Assembly (NCBI GenBank): GCA_026260175.1
Contig: JAKCWW010001223.1
Location: forward strand, 1-64,000
Direction: 5' to 3'
Length of the DNA stretch: 64,000 nt
DNA from: Reticulitermes lucifugus
Lineage: Eukaryota > Arthropoda > Insecta > Blattodea > Rhinotermitidae
The translations under genes and the position numbers were made by a program. Of the stretch, positions 12,044-22,718 are shown piece by piece. The notes under the pieces are model-generated. The model did no database searches. It saw only the letters and a list, made by a program, of their open reading frames with translations, and was not told where the DNA came from. The first letter of the stretch is position 1, and each line of letters starts with the position of its first letter.

Positions 12044-12308
12044 GCTAATGGTACTGAGTAAGCGGTCCGTATTTAGCTCACACCACCTGTGTAGCTTTTT
12101 GCCACGTGACTTGGTAACCTTTATAGTTGTGTGGTTTGTTTATTGACTGAATGAGCTGCTGTTAGCTTCCGAAGAAGGACACATTTAAATGGAGTTAATT
12201 AGTTACTCAGTTAAAGATAATGGATAAGAGGTCCATATTTAACACACACACACCCTCACTGGAATTTGCTGCACGTGACTGGTAACCTTTCAAGTTCTAT
12301 TGTGTGTT
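12044..12308 (+). repeat. Two diverged direct repeats of about 85 bp
   Basis: Unit 1 (12044-12135) and unit 2 (12216-12308) share GGTCCGTATTTA/GGTCCATATTTA, a CA-rich stretch, then GCCACGTGAC/GCACGTGACT and GGTAACCTTT. The spacing is about 170 bp. I do not recognise the family. Confidence 0.5.
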
Positions 12309-12986
12309 ACGACAGTATGTCGAACGCTGAACTGCCATCTAAAATACCAAGTTGTGACAGCCGAGGTGCTACCTCCACAGATAAAGAAGGTCAAATCACA
12401 CATTGCCAATAGCCAGTCTTCCACAGCTCAACTCTGATTGGATAACTACGGATCAATTAACTACCTCTCCCAGCAATCCATTGGTCGAAGGGCATTAAAT
12501 CTCCATAGAAAGAAAGAGGTTAAAGTTCAACCGACAAAGTAACCTTGCTGAGTAGGAACAAAATGCGTTCTGTCACCCGAAGGGCGGATACCCGAGGCCA
12601 AACCCGTGAAACAATGTCCACTTTTCTGAACTCCGCTCAGGAATGCAATTAAGAGGCTAATCGGAAGGAGACCGGATCTGTCTGCTTCTACTGGATGGTA
12701 TAATGGTCGCCGCAGGACAGTGCGTTAAGGTGTTCAAATTACGTGACAGGGCCCTAATGAACTGCATGCTCACTTCAGTTCACATGCTTTTCTTTATACT
12801 GGACTAGCACATTATCCTCGTTTCGTCTGCAATCTCAAATAATTCCGCAGGCTGAGTCCTTCTTGGCATTCCAAATGTTATTCTTATATTCAAAAATTAC
12901 CCCTCCTTTACGAAACCCGACGTTTCATGATCGTATTCACGATATTCCGCCACTGGGTCTCTATTCTGAGCCAGATAAATCCAAAC
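12309..12986. other. Unassigned stretch before the palindromic element
   Basis: No gene or known repeat recognised. Confidence 0.4.
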
Positions 12987-13064
12987 TGCATCATGTATTC
13001 TAGACATTCACCAACAAAATGCACAAATCACTAACAAGGTGCAATCAGTCCCTTTATCATAGTC

Positions 13065-13111
13065 AAACCCTACACATGTTTCGGCTCTCTATGAGCCATC
13101 ATCAGGGGTTT
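13065..13111 (-). ncRNA. Hammerhead-like ribozyme motif in left arm
   Basis: Minus-strand mirror of the motif at 13165-13211 with the same core: AAACCC, CTGATGA, T, GGCTC-loop-GAGCC, GAAA, CATGTG, TA, GGGTTT. The outer stem (AAACCC/GGGTTT) and stem II are fully paired. The T between CTGATGA and stem II is not in the canonical hammerhead core. Self-cleavage is an inference. Confidence 0.5.
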
Positions 13112-13164
13112 TTTCAATAGTGCTTTTCAAATGCTGGATAGATCTGCTAATGACACTATAGAAA

Positions 13165-13211
13165 AAACCCCTGATGATGGCTCATAGAGAGCCGAAACAT
13201 GTGTAGGGTTT
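13165..13211 (+). ncRNA. Hammerhead-like ribozyme motif in right arm
   Basis: Stem I AAACCC (13165-13170) pairs with GGGTTT (13206-13211). The box CTGATGA is at 13171-13177, an extra T at 13178, stem II GGCTC/GAGCC at 13179-13183 and 13189-13193, GAAA at 13194-13197. Stem III is C-G plus A-U closing an ATGT loop, followed by TA, where type I hammerheads cleave. Everything fits a type I hammerhead fold except the extra T before stem II. This is the best-formed copy in the window. Confidence 0.5.
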
Positions 13212-13323
13212 GACTATGACAAAGGTCTGATTGCACCTTGTTAGTGATTTGTGCATTTTGTTGGTGAATGACTAGAGTAATAAAAATGCACGGTGAATTA
13301 AGACTAAAGATTGTATCATGTAT

Positions 13324-13703
13324 GTTTTCTTTAAGGCCATTTTTAATATTATCCCTCCTATACATGTTTAGTTTTCCCAAGTACGTTCCTCACTTTAGAT
13401 TATCAGTTTCAAATATTCAGTGCATTTCTTACTTCCAAGTACGTGGTTCAAGTCCCGTCCACTCTATAATCCCTTATTGCATAAACCTAACAATATTGAG
13501 CCTACAGTATAAACATTAAGTTTCTCTTTACGCAGTTTTTTTCATCCCCCTGTTACTTACACTCTCGTAAGTCAAAATACTTTCCGCAGCACTTTGATCT
13601 CAAACAGCCTCACATTCTGTTTTTCCAACAGGCTGAGCGGTCAAGCTACTCTCCTATACAGTGCATGAGATAAAATACTTGTTTCGTAGTATTTGGTTTA
13701 GGC
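13324..13703. other. Unassigned stretch
   Basis: No gene. GTGGTTCAAGTCCC at about 13443 resembles a B box but no convincing A box precedes it. Confidence 0.35.
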
Positions 13704-13957
13704 CTATCCCAGTGGCCGCACGGTCTAAGGCGTGGGTCTGCGGCTATTCGCTTGCTGGGATTGCGGGTTCGAATCCCGCCGGGGACATAGATGTCTGTCT
13801 CTTGTGAGCGTTGTGTGCTGTCAGGTAGAGGTCCCTGCAACGGGCCGATCTCTCGTCCAGAGGAGTCCTACAGAGTGTGTGTGTCACTGAATGTGACGGA
13901 GCAACACTAAACTTCTGCAACTACAATGAATAGTTAGACAGTGGTCAGAGAGTTAGA
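13704..13957 (+). mobile_element. SINE-A, full head, variant tail
   Basis: Starts with the tRNA-Leu-like head CCCAGTGGCCGCACGGTCTA (A box) and GCGGGTTCGAATCCCGCC (B box). The body follows through CTCGTCCAGAGGAGTCCTAC, then the alternative 3' end CTACAATGAATAGTTAGAC shared with the copy at 10603-10806. It lacks the GAGGAGGCCTAGGCCC and poly-A end of the other SINE-A copies. Confidence 0.85.
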
Positions 13958-14868
13958 CAATGCTCGGCGTTTTAAATAGAAGACACGTAAATATGGTCTA
14001 GTCTAATAACCGAAAAATAACCGTCTACGTTCATTTTGAAAACATTAGTCACAAAACTTTTTCGGTGATCCGTTTTGTCTCTGAAATTCCTTAAAGAGAC
14101 GTGACAAGTGTACGGATCAAAACAGCCTGCTGACTTTACTTCTTCGTCGACTCTGCTGGGCTGTTTATGACACAAAACAAGACCACTTCCTATGTTCTTT
14201 GTCGGTTACTGTTTTGTGTCTGGAGCTACCAGAGCGTTCAGCAACGCTTCAAATTTCTTTAAAACGGTCAATTAATGTTTGCACAGTCGACTGATCAATA
14301 GGATACCGCCGTGGACGTTGCCCGCTGAACTTTTTTCGCAACTAATTTTAGTGCAGTATAAGAACACCAGGTGGACCCTTCAGCCTTATTTAAGTATTCA
14401 GCAACATTTCTTACCTGAAACAAGAAACAAATCACAGAGTTACAAATTTCATTGAATCTTATAGTACCACATGTATTTGGCAAATTCATGGAAAACTGAC
14501 CGAGACCTTATATTAAAAATCAAGTATCAATAAAATTCTGCCTGCAATGAACTCGTTCACACTTACGGTGTCATCCGTCATACAATCCTTACAAATTCGT
14601 AATTAAATATCACTCTTAACAGCAGTGCCTGCTGATAGTAGCAGCACTATATTACCTCTTACACGCTGCGGTGCGTTTACTTTATTAAAATGCTGATTTC
14701 TTGTCTTTCGACTATTACATATTTATGTACCCCCAGAAGACGCTCAAAGGACTAGAATACCAGTCGCGTGCTCAAAAGCACTAAAGTGTGCGAATAGATG
14801 TATCAGCAAAATAAATAATTCTACGAAGAAGACATCCAGCATTTGGTAAAGCAATGAAATGCTTAGTG
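13958..14868. other. Unassigned stretch
   Basis: Short frames without domains; no repeat recognised. Confidence 0.4.
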
Positions 14869-14869
14869 G

Positions 14870-15094
14870 TTAAGGTGATTGTGTGACTGGAATATGGTAA
14901 CATTCTCTGTCTGGAGAAACCGTTTAAGATATCCTGCATCAGAAGAAAGCTCGCTTCATACTGAATGGGAGGCTCCGTGGATCCAGATTCTGTCTGGACG
15001 TTTTGGGAAAGAGACAAATCTATGGCCTCTACCGTGCAGCGAACCACAGATCCTCGGACGTGCAGCCTGTAGACCAGTCACCATGCCGACTTCT
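14870..15094 (-). mobile_element. SINE-C copy
   Basis: On the minus strand the degraded head GTCGGCATGGTGACTGG is followed by AACGTCCAGACAGAATCTGG and GGAGCCTCCCATTC, the SINE-C body blocks. The frame on the minus strand over this stretch belongs to the SINE. Confidence 0.6.
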
Positions 15095-15371
15095 GGGGTT
15101 CTCTGTGAAACTCAGCATTAACTTCGTACCATAAAAGGGAAATAAAACCTACCACGTTATAATTTATCACCATAAATTGAAATATAATAATTAGTACTTC
15201 AGAGTTTTGAACGATTTTAGTGACACTGCTGGCGCATTAGTATAGGATTATGTACCGTTTTATTGTACTAGGTAATAGATAGCAGGAAAATAGGGAGTTT
15301 CTAGAAGAAGAATGCAGAATGTAAAGCGTAGTTAAATAATATGGCAACCAGGGGCCATCTAAACTTTCCTT

Positions 15372-15660
15372 TTGCGGTGGCGCAGTTGGTTGAGGCACTG
15401 CGCTATAAGCCGGAAGGTCGCGGGTTCGATTCCCGATGGTGTCGTTAACATAATCCTTTCGATCGCACTATGGCTCTGAAGTCGACTCAGCCTCTAACAG
15501 AAATGAGTACCAGGAATATTTTCTAGCGGGTAAAGGCGACCGGTGCGTAGGGCTTACAACCTTACCACCTTCATGTGCCGATTGTCTAGAAATCTGGGAG
15601 CCTCAACCTCCTGGAACCCTAAGGGCCTGTCCAGGCCTGTAATGGGATTGCTTTACCTTT
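15372..15660 (+). mobile_element. SINE-B, full length
   Basis: tRNA-like head GCGGTGGCGCAGTTGG (A box) and TCGCGGGTTCGATTCCCG (B box), a body containing GTCTAGAAATCTGGGAGCC and CTCCTGGAACCCTAAGGG, and a tail TTGCTTTACCTTTA. The tail extends to (TTTACC)n in the 22496 copy. This is the reference copy of the family in the window. No clear target duplication was found. Confidence 0.85.
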
Positions 15661-16261
15661 ATCTTCGTGGCAGTAACTAAATAATCACAGGAGTAGACGT
15701 TTGAATCTTTTTATGTAGATAGAGACTAAGCGTACCTACATATCTGGAATGGAACTTTCGTGTGTGTTAAAATATAATACGGTAATTGGATATTTTGAAT
15801 TTATATCTGGTAAACATAATGTTGTCGGACATGGGTATATCCTAACATAAATTATTCACATTAGCCGACAATAAATTTTATATATAAATATTAGTAAAGG
15901 TACTCTTGAGTTTTTGCTAGCCTTATCACATTTAAATAGGTTTAAAGGTCAAATCAAAGCATCTTATTGCGAGGTATATGGTTCTTAGGCAATAGAATGA
16001 CTCTGTAACTCTTCAGATATTAGAAATTATATGACTAGATGAGATTGTGAATTATGTGTAATGAACTAGAAAAGTTTTGGGAAGAAATTTGAAGTTCCGA
16101 TTTTAAGATACTGTCCTGTTACTTCACCTGTAATACTAAAGATAATTTAAAAGCTTATACTGAGATATTTTCTAATTATCTAAGGACTGCGTGTCAGTTG
16201 CAGTAGTCACGTGCTCTTGCCACATGCATTGGCGGGGTGGTTATGTGCGGCAAAATGGAAC
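15661..16261. other. Unassigned AT-rich stretch
   Basis: Nothing recognised. Confidence 0.4.
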
Positions 16262-16440
16262 GAAAGTGAAGGAAGCGGCCGTGACCTACTTCAAGTTGCT
16301 ATTCAGGTATTATTTAGAAGAAGGAGCAGGTTAGTTCAGGCCACAAGTCGTATTCGAGTGGTTGGCCTACTAGGTTTTAAACTCACAAGATGTACCGGCA
16401 GTACATGTTGGTGTTTTCAGCCATTTTCCTCATACTGTTC
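16262..16440 (-). mobile_element. SINE-D copy
   Basis: On the minus strand a B-box-like GAGTTTAAAACCTAG is followed by a body ending in GAAGTAGGTCACGGCCGCTT, parallel to the copy at 10255-10425. The head is weak. The plus-strand frame at 16211-16522 crosses it and is not a gene. Confidence 0.45.
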
Positions 16441-18177
16441 CAAGTATAGTATTCTCGAATACTCTCAGTCTGTGTCCTTTCTGTTGAGTGAGGAGTTCCA
16501 CGCCCATATACTCGTAAAATAATATGTATATTTATAGAGCCTAAGTTAATTTTGTATATATAAATATTTAGTTTCTTTCTGTGTCGGACACAAGATCATA
16601 ATTATTTCTTGGCGGTTATAAAGAATTTCCTGAGTATAGTCTGCTTTGTCAATAGTTAATACAAAGTGTGTTGTTTTACGGGGCTTTCAGTTTTTAAAAT
16701 GTTATAGTGTCCATTAGTTAATATAGATTTATTAAATAATGTAGTATATATCATCTAATAAAGTGTGGATTAACACCAGTCACTTAAAGTGACAGAACAT
16801 ATGAGAAGCTTTTTACTGACTTGTTTAACGGCGCTCTCAAACAAACGCTTATGTATAAGACGACGCCGAAATTGAAAACGGTGTGGAATAAAGAAATTTA
16901 GCGTCTTTTATATTACCTCTGACTTGTTTGGAGGGTCTCACCTGTACCCTTATCACGACAAAAACCGAGAACACACTAGCACAAAGCCACAGTGTACGAG
17001 ATTCTGAGGATTGATGTTGGTGGCAAAGGTTATATATATATTGTGATATTTTGGGTTATGGCACTCTGTAATCTGGTACGTGGGTAACAACAGCTCGGAG
17101 AAATATTTCCCCCAACTTCAGGGCAAAAGATCTGTACCTTGAAGATGGATGCAGCATATTTCTCAGAAAGACTTGCAACAACCTATCACATTATGCAATG
17201 TTATAACACAGAAACCTACAATAAGACTATTTTATTTTGTGTTTAAATAACCGATAGGTGCGTGGCGTGCAGTAGTTGTTATAAACTTATAGCCTACTGT
17301 GAAATCTGTTCGAGTCTTTTGTGTATGTGTAATATGTAATGGGTGAATGCAATTATGGTTCACAGTGTTTGTTCTGTCATGGGCATTACTGCAATTTTAC
17401 TAGCTGTATCTAATCGTAGAAACCGTTTGTAAATTGCTGCAGAATAAAGAAGAACGCAATGCAAAATCGCTAAATGGCATTTCCGTGACTGTGAGGATCC
17501 ATTGTCTTACACTCGACACGAAGGCCGCGGGATGTAATGTGTAGAAACGGGAAGTTTATGGCCACAGCAAGACAGATGATTTCACACTCCTGTGAGTAAA
17601 ACACACTGTTAAATTATTTATCCCATTACTTAAAGAAACAGACTGCATCCTTACAGTGTACAGATGTTCACAGAAAGAGTCCTATGTCTTTGGCCACTTT
17701 TGGCACATGGGAGTGGGTAGAAAAGTGGGCTTATGTGGTGTTAAGTGAGTATGTGGCATTATTGGCAAAGCTGTGAAAGGAAATTTACAAAGAACACTGA
17801 TTTCGAGAAATAAGGAGGCAGTGTCTTGTGAGGCGACAAAAAATATTGGCTGGCAAATCATTTTTTACGAGAGTCGAGGTCTTCACAGCAGTGTTGTTGA
17901 GTTTCAAGTCGTCCGCTCTACTTGATGCTGAAGACAAAGGTACTGGATCCTTCGAAACTTCTGTGATTGTGTAACAATCGACACGGTGCAAAAACATGGG
18001 AGACTTGAATCTTCAACTAGGTTTCTATTTACTGTTCGGAATGTAGCTTTTGTTGTCCGGCATTCACACTCTGTGACTTACGGCAAGGAACGAATGGCAA
18101 ACTCTACCCAAAGAAGTCATGATCAGCACAATTATGGCCATAAAACACTAATACTCCTCCTAAATTTTATTTCTAAT
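16441..18177. other. Unassigned stretch
   Basis: No gene. The minus-strand frame at 17785-17997 (70 codons) was considered and has no recognisable domain. Confidence 0.4.
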
Positions 18178-18425
18178 TTTAGGTGCGTTCGAAAAAAATG
18201 CGAAAAGCGGCCATTAGCTTCGTCATGTGTGTCTGTCTGTCTGTCCGTCAGCCTGTCCGCATGGAAGAACTCGGCTCCCACTGGACGGATTTTCATGAAA
18301 TTTGGTATTTTTAAAACTCTGTCGATAAAATTCAAGCTTGATTACATCATGATAAGAATAACGGAAAATTTACGTGAATACTTATGTACATTTATGATAC
18401 TATCTCGCTGAATTCAGAAAAGAAA

Positions 18426-18638
18426 ACACTTATCAACCAACAATTGCACTATTAAAGTTTATTATCACTTAAAATTACCCTACATGTTTCGGTCATTAGG
18501 TGACCATCACCTGATGATGGTCACCTGATGACCGAAACATATGTAGGGTAATTTTAAGTGATAATAAACTTTAATAGTGCAATCGTTGGTTGATAAGTGT
18601 TTTCTATTACCATAATGCACGGTGAACAAAAAGTTAAG
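18426..18638 (+). mobile_element. Palindromic Penelope-like mini-element inside R1
   Basis: About 87-bp inverted arms meet near 18512. The right arm is followed by a tail with ATAATGCACGGTGAAC and GTTAAG, the same end block as in the element at 12999-13311. An exact 13-bp repeat, TTCAGAAAAGAAA, flanks the insertion at 18413-18425 and 18639-18651. A 13-bp duplication fits target-primed reverse transcription better than a cut-and-paste transposon. Each arm carries the hammerhead-like motif, better preserved on the right. Confidence 0.7.
18511..18554 (+). ncRNA. Hammerhead-like motif, right arm
   Basis: CTGATGA (18511-18517), T, stem II GGTCA/TGACC (18519-18523 and 18529-18533), GAAA (18534-18537), C-ATAT-G, then TA and GGGTAATTT. 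No local 5' partner for GGGTAATTT adjoins the box. The only complement, AAATTACCC at 18472-18480, lies in the left arm. Confidence 0.45.
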
Positions 18639-18935
18639 TTCAGAAAAGAAAGTTGCAGAGAAAATAAAAACCACGTTTTATGTTCAATAATTCTTTTTTC
18701 GAAAATTGCACCGTTTGTGGGATAACGTGGAAGAATATGGTAGAGGCAGACAGGTCACAGATGACAATATAATACGACGCATGCACTTTGCATGCTGGAT
18801 AACTAAGGACAGAATACAGAAACACAATCATGGTATGTAGTAGGCTTACTTATTGCTTTTTCACAGCAGCAATATTTACGCGAACGCGCCTCAATGATAC
18901 GTGATTTCGTAAATTGCCTGTCTTGTCGTTACTGG

Positions 18936-20160
18936 CCTGTAGGTTTTTAGGACCAACAGTGTGGCAACAAGAAAGACTGAATCTTCCGCATCGGATGGAG
19001 CAGTCAAAGTAAGACGTAACAAAATACTGATCCAACTTTGCTCTGGTGGTCAAAATATTTATCTGGCAAACGGAATTTAAAAAAAGTGTTCGACCCTGTA
19101 TATATATATGCACATATTTAAACAAGTATATTAATTTCGGGTGCAGATACCCCTGTGCTCCAATCATATATTAATTTGTGCAAGAACATAATTCCGGCGC
19201 AGTAATATCTATCACAGCCTAGCAGGACACCCCGAGAAAGATAAGAAATATTGCAATGCCAAGGAAGAGATAAGAAACTGGGACAGGTCGTAGTTCCATT
19301 ACTTACAGAAAAGAAAATATAAAAGTAGGTGTAAAAGTGACGCATCTAGCATCCAGTACAGACCACATTCTAGATATTATGGGCTATTGTTCTCGAAGGC
19401 ACCACTACTACCTCAGAGGCATTTTGTTGAATTATTATGGTATAAGCTGATAAGATGTTGCCAGAACAGCTATAATCTATTCGTAGTACCAGACAAATTG
19501 ACAGGAAATTATAATTATAAATTTCTATTCTTTATCGTGCATTAATCAAATACACCCATGCACCAACATTTTATGCCCATTATTAAACAAGGTATCAAAC
19601 GGAGTATTTTTTGACGCAGTACACAAGAGTTTACCAAGACCTTCTTTATTTTCTGTCATACAGTTTCATGGCACGCGGGTAAATGCAATTTAATTTACGC
19701 CCATACGAAAACGGAGCAGAAAAGAAAGTGCTACAAAATATCAAACTACCGAAGTCATTAAGATTAAATTTTATTTTATAAATTTTTATTTAACAAAATA
19801 CAAGAGATTATTTGATTGTATCCATTATAATATCCATAGTGTCATCAGATTAGCAGCAATATATCTGTATGTGTGACAAATGAGGATCACGGAGTGAGAG
19901 GTATGCAATATCATAATGAAAGTGTTTCGAAAATATCTGTGATCCACGCACAGCTGTTTCAAGATTTCAGGCTTCCACAGTGAAGACTATAAGAGTTACG
20001 TTTTTCTGAAAATTTTCGAAAAACATTGTTGCTCTCAAGATGATCTCTATCCTGAAAATAGAGATATTACCTTTCTCCGATTATATTCCACTACATAGCA
20101 GAAGTAATTTGCGTGCAAGATTTTAATACGTTATTTTTTATAGACATGAAAATTGATCTT
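18936..20160. other. Unassigned stretch
   Basis: No gene. Short frames only, without domains. Confidence 0.4.
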
Positions 20161-20162
20161 TC

Positions 20163-20345
20163 ACCCTAAAAAAGGAAAAGAGAAGAACGAAGAATAGGAC
20201 GAACGAAAAAAAGAAACTAAGAAGGGTAGGAAGGGAATTACATAAAAGAGGAAATGAATGTATACAGGTAGAAAGAAACAAGAAAAAGGAGACAAAGAAA
20301 ATATACAAAGAAAGAAGAAGGGAGAGAAAGACGATAAAATAATGG
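20163..20345 (+). repeat. Purine-rich (A/G) tract
   Basis: About 180 bp dominated by A and G on the plus strand. The Phe/Ser/Leu-rich frame on the opposite strand is a consequence of this composition. Confidence 0.7.
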
Positions 20346-20982
20346 AAAGTATCCATTTTGTGAGGTTGGAATTACGTACAGTTTATTGATGTGACTGTGT
20401 GCTGTGGTGTAACGTATCGAAACTGTTACATATTTCATTCTTACCCTCGTGACACTTGACACATCCAACCGTCCCTAGTCGCATATAAAGGTGATGCATT
20501 TTTAAGTGACAGGAATTTCAGTTTTATGGGCGACTCCTGAGAAATCAATTTGTGACAAACATTATTCTTGAAATCATACGTCTGTGTGTAGAAACACAAT
20601 TCACCGTGTAAGTTCGTGTAGCACAAAGCTATATCCTAGTATTCTGGCGACACCAGGTTAGAGCAACTTTAGTGTTAGGTGCCGGCTACCATGTCTGGGG
20701 GGTGTCGTCCTTTCCTTCAGGTACTCCAAGCGACGACGGCGATTTTATAGAACAAGTGTCAAAATATAAATTCGGATACAATATCTCCCAGTGTTTTTCG
20801 TAATCTTCTTCGTTCCTCAAGGTAAATGCTAGATGCTACCTTGAATAAATCACTATTTATTTCGTGTTATTTGCAAATGTTTTTTCATAAAAAAATCTTT
20901 AGATATTATAGGCTTGTCTAAACAGGCAAAAGGCGCCTTTAAATGAACCACTAAGCATAAGAAGAGGGTGTATAACATATAT

Positions 20983-21510
20983 TCATTCTGTAGTCTGTCT
21001 TATGACAGGTCCATAGCCTCTTCCAAAGCGAGTTCTCCACAGAGTGCGATCTAGTGTTCCCTCTTTCAATTTCCAATATCCTCTCGTTTCCTTAAGGTCA
21101 TCCAGTAGTGGCGTACGTCTTCTTTCTCGTCTTCCTGTCACTTCTATCGTACCCTCTGTCTTTCTTTCAACAACGTACCTTAGAAGGCAGTTTCTACGCA
21201 AGATGTGACCCATCCAGTTAGCCATTCTTCTTTTTATTGCATGTAGAATGTTCTTCTCCTCCTTGACTCTGTGTAATACTTCTGCATTTCTCACACGATC
21301 GGTCCAACTGATCTTCTCCATCCTTCTCCAGCATCAAATTTAAAAACTCTCCAGATATTTCTGATCTACTTTCCGAAGTGTCCAAATTTCAGCACCATAA
21401 AAGCTATGCTCCAAATGTAGTATTTTAATAGTTTCTTCCTTAAATTTAAGTCCAATTCGCTAGTGAAAAGAGCCTCATTCTTGTTGAATGCTGCTTTTAC
21501 CATGCAAACC
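20983..21510 (-). mobile_element. LINE C-terminal fragment, longest copy
   Basis: The 3' end of a non-LTR retrotransposon reverse-transcriptase ORF. On the minus strand the 112-codon frame 20983-21321 begins near ISWTDRVRNAEVLHRVKE, passes WMGHILRRNCLLR and ends GYGPVIRQTTE-stop. Upstream, other frames give FNKNEALFTSELDLNLRKKL and WSIAF, so the reading frame is broken above 21321. The WxGHxLRR-type tail is typical of the C-terminus of RTE/jockey-like LINEs. Truncated at its 5' end and not functional. Homologues lie at 42571, 50861 and 62367. Confidence 0.8.
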
Positions 21511-22483
21511 TGGATTTAATTTCAAGTGTATTTGATAAAAAGTTAATATTAAATTATAAAATAATGCACTTTTAATTATGATGAAGTTCATCCACATGGT
21601 AAAAAATGCCACCATTGAATTTAACCGTCAGCATTTCACATATCCGTGACCTATCCTCTACAGGTCACTGATTTGTTTTAGTTCTATTGATATCTGTGTC
21701 TACGAAAAGTCCTACGTTTTTATTGCAAGAACACATATTTTTTCCAAGTATCAAAAGTGTGGAGTATTTTCACATTCCGAGCACCTACCAATATTTCAGG
21801 AACAAACTCTTTGTTTTTATTACATATCTCAATGCTCTAATATTCAGTACACTGTAGATAAAAATCAACCATTTCGGATAGGAACAGATGGGAACGTACT
21901 GCAGTGTTACAAAGTTAATTGCACTACAGGCATCACATCACATAAAAAGCACGCAATACTTTCCTTGTACTTCGTTCAATATAAAACATTAAAATTTCAT
22001 AAAATTAAATTTTTACCTGAAAATTCGATCTACCTTATGTTGTATGCCATGTAAAATGTTACATATTATATTCTCAAAGTGTCAGAACGAGTAATGCAGT
22101 GCATCTGTTGAAATGAAAGAGCTTGAGGAGCAGTTTAGATAAGGTGTGAAGATAATCCGTTCATTCCTTGTCATATAACCATAACAAAAGCATGAGTAGA
22201 GCTCTAGATACTATCGAGAAGGACTTTTTAGTGGGCGGAACACAGTGGAATTTTTATATTGTCGAGACGTTATTAGTAAATCGTGTTATTTTATATCTTA
22301 CATGCATGTGTTCATATAGTTTTGCGCCAAGCTAACAGTGTTGTAACGCTGATCGGAAAGTGAAGCCATCTTCCCCTGCTTTACTGAATTGCTACATCCC
22401 ATGTTCAACCACATTAAATTATGACATAACAGAACACTTTGCAATACGATTACATTGATTCTTTGGCTGGGGTTTGCTTTAGG
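21511..22483. other. Unassigned stretch
   Basis: No gene or known repeat seen. Confidence 0.4.
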
Positions 22484-22495
22484 CCTCCTTTATTC

Positions 22496-22706
22496 CTTTC
22501 GATCGCACTATGGCCCTGGGTTCGACTCAGCCTCTAACAGAAATGAATACCAGAAATAGTTCCTGGGGGTAAAGGTGGCCGGTGCGTAGGGCTGACCATC
22601 TTACCACCTTCATGTGCCAATTGTCTAGAAATCTGGGTGCCTCAACCTCCTGGAACCCTAAGGGCCTGCCCAGGCCTGTAATGGGATTGCTTTACCTTTA
22701 CCTTTA
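22496..22706 (+). mobile_element. SINE-B, 5'-truncated, with target duplication
   Basis: Starts in the body at CTTTCGATCGCACTATGG and runs to a (CTTTAC)n tail. CCTCCTTTATTC (22484-22495) and CCTACTTTATTC (22707-22718) flank it, 11 of 12 identical. The tRNA head is absent. Confidence 0.85.
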
Positions 22707-22718
22707 CCTACTTTATTC

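Larger units (their letters stand above)
12999..13311 (+). mobile_element. Palindromic Penelope-like mini-element
   Basis: Two arms of about 118-124 bp (12999-13122 and 13154-13276) are near-perfect inverted repeats around a 31-bp spacer. A unique tail follows the right arm and contains AATGCACGGTGAATTAAG. Each arm carries a hammerhead-like motif. Flanks are TGCATCATGTAT (12987-12998) and TGTATCATGTAT (13312-13323), 11 of 12 identical, consistent with a target duplication. Inverted pseudo-LTRs with a 30-40 bp tail and hammerhead motifs are known in Penelope-like retroelements. No reverse transcriptase or GIY-YIG coding is present here, so it would be non-autonomous. Other palindromic insertions (foldback elements) are the alternative. 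Confidence 0.6.
18178..18935 (+). mobile_element. Repeat R1, copy 1, interrupted by a mini-element
   Basis: Begins TTTTAGGTGCGTTCG, then a short CTGT-rich run (18231-18256), then CCACTGGACGGATTTTCATG. It continues after the insertion at 18426-18638 with AGTTGCAGAGAAAATAAAAA and GAACGCGCCTCAATGATACG. The copy at 36636-37340 shows the same order without the insertion. The family is unclassified; no transposase or reverse transcriptase is seen in it. Confidence 0.7.

Noticed and set aside
15372-15440. Functional tRNA gene
   Set aside because: A and B boxes are present, but it continues into a SINE body shared with other copies and has no acceptor-stem pairing. The same holds for the heads at 13704, 30149, 43874 and 50545.
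18178-18935. R1 as a DNA transposon with GTGCGTTCG terminal inverted repeats
   Set aside because: GGTGCGTTCG at the start and GAACGCGCC near 18890 look inverted, but similarity between copies continues beyond the supposed right end, so they are not termini.
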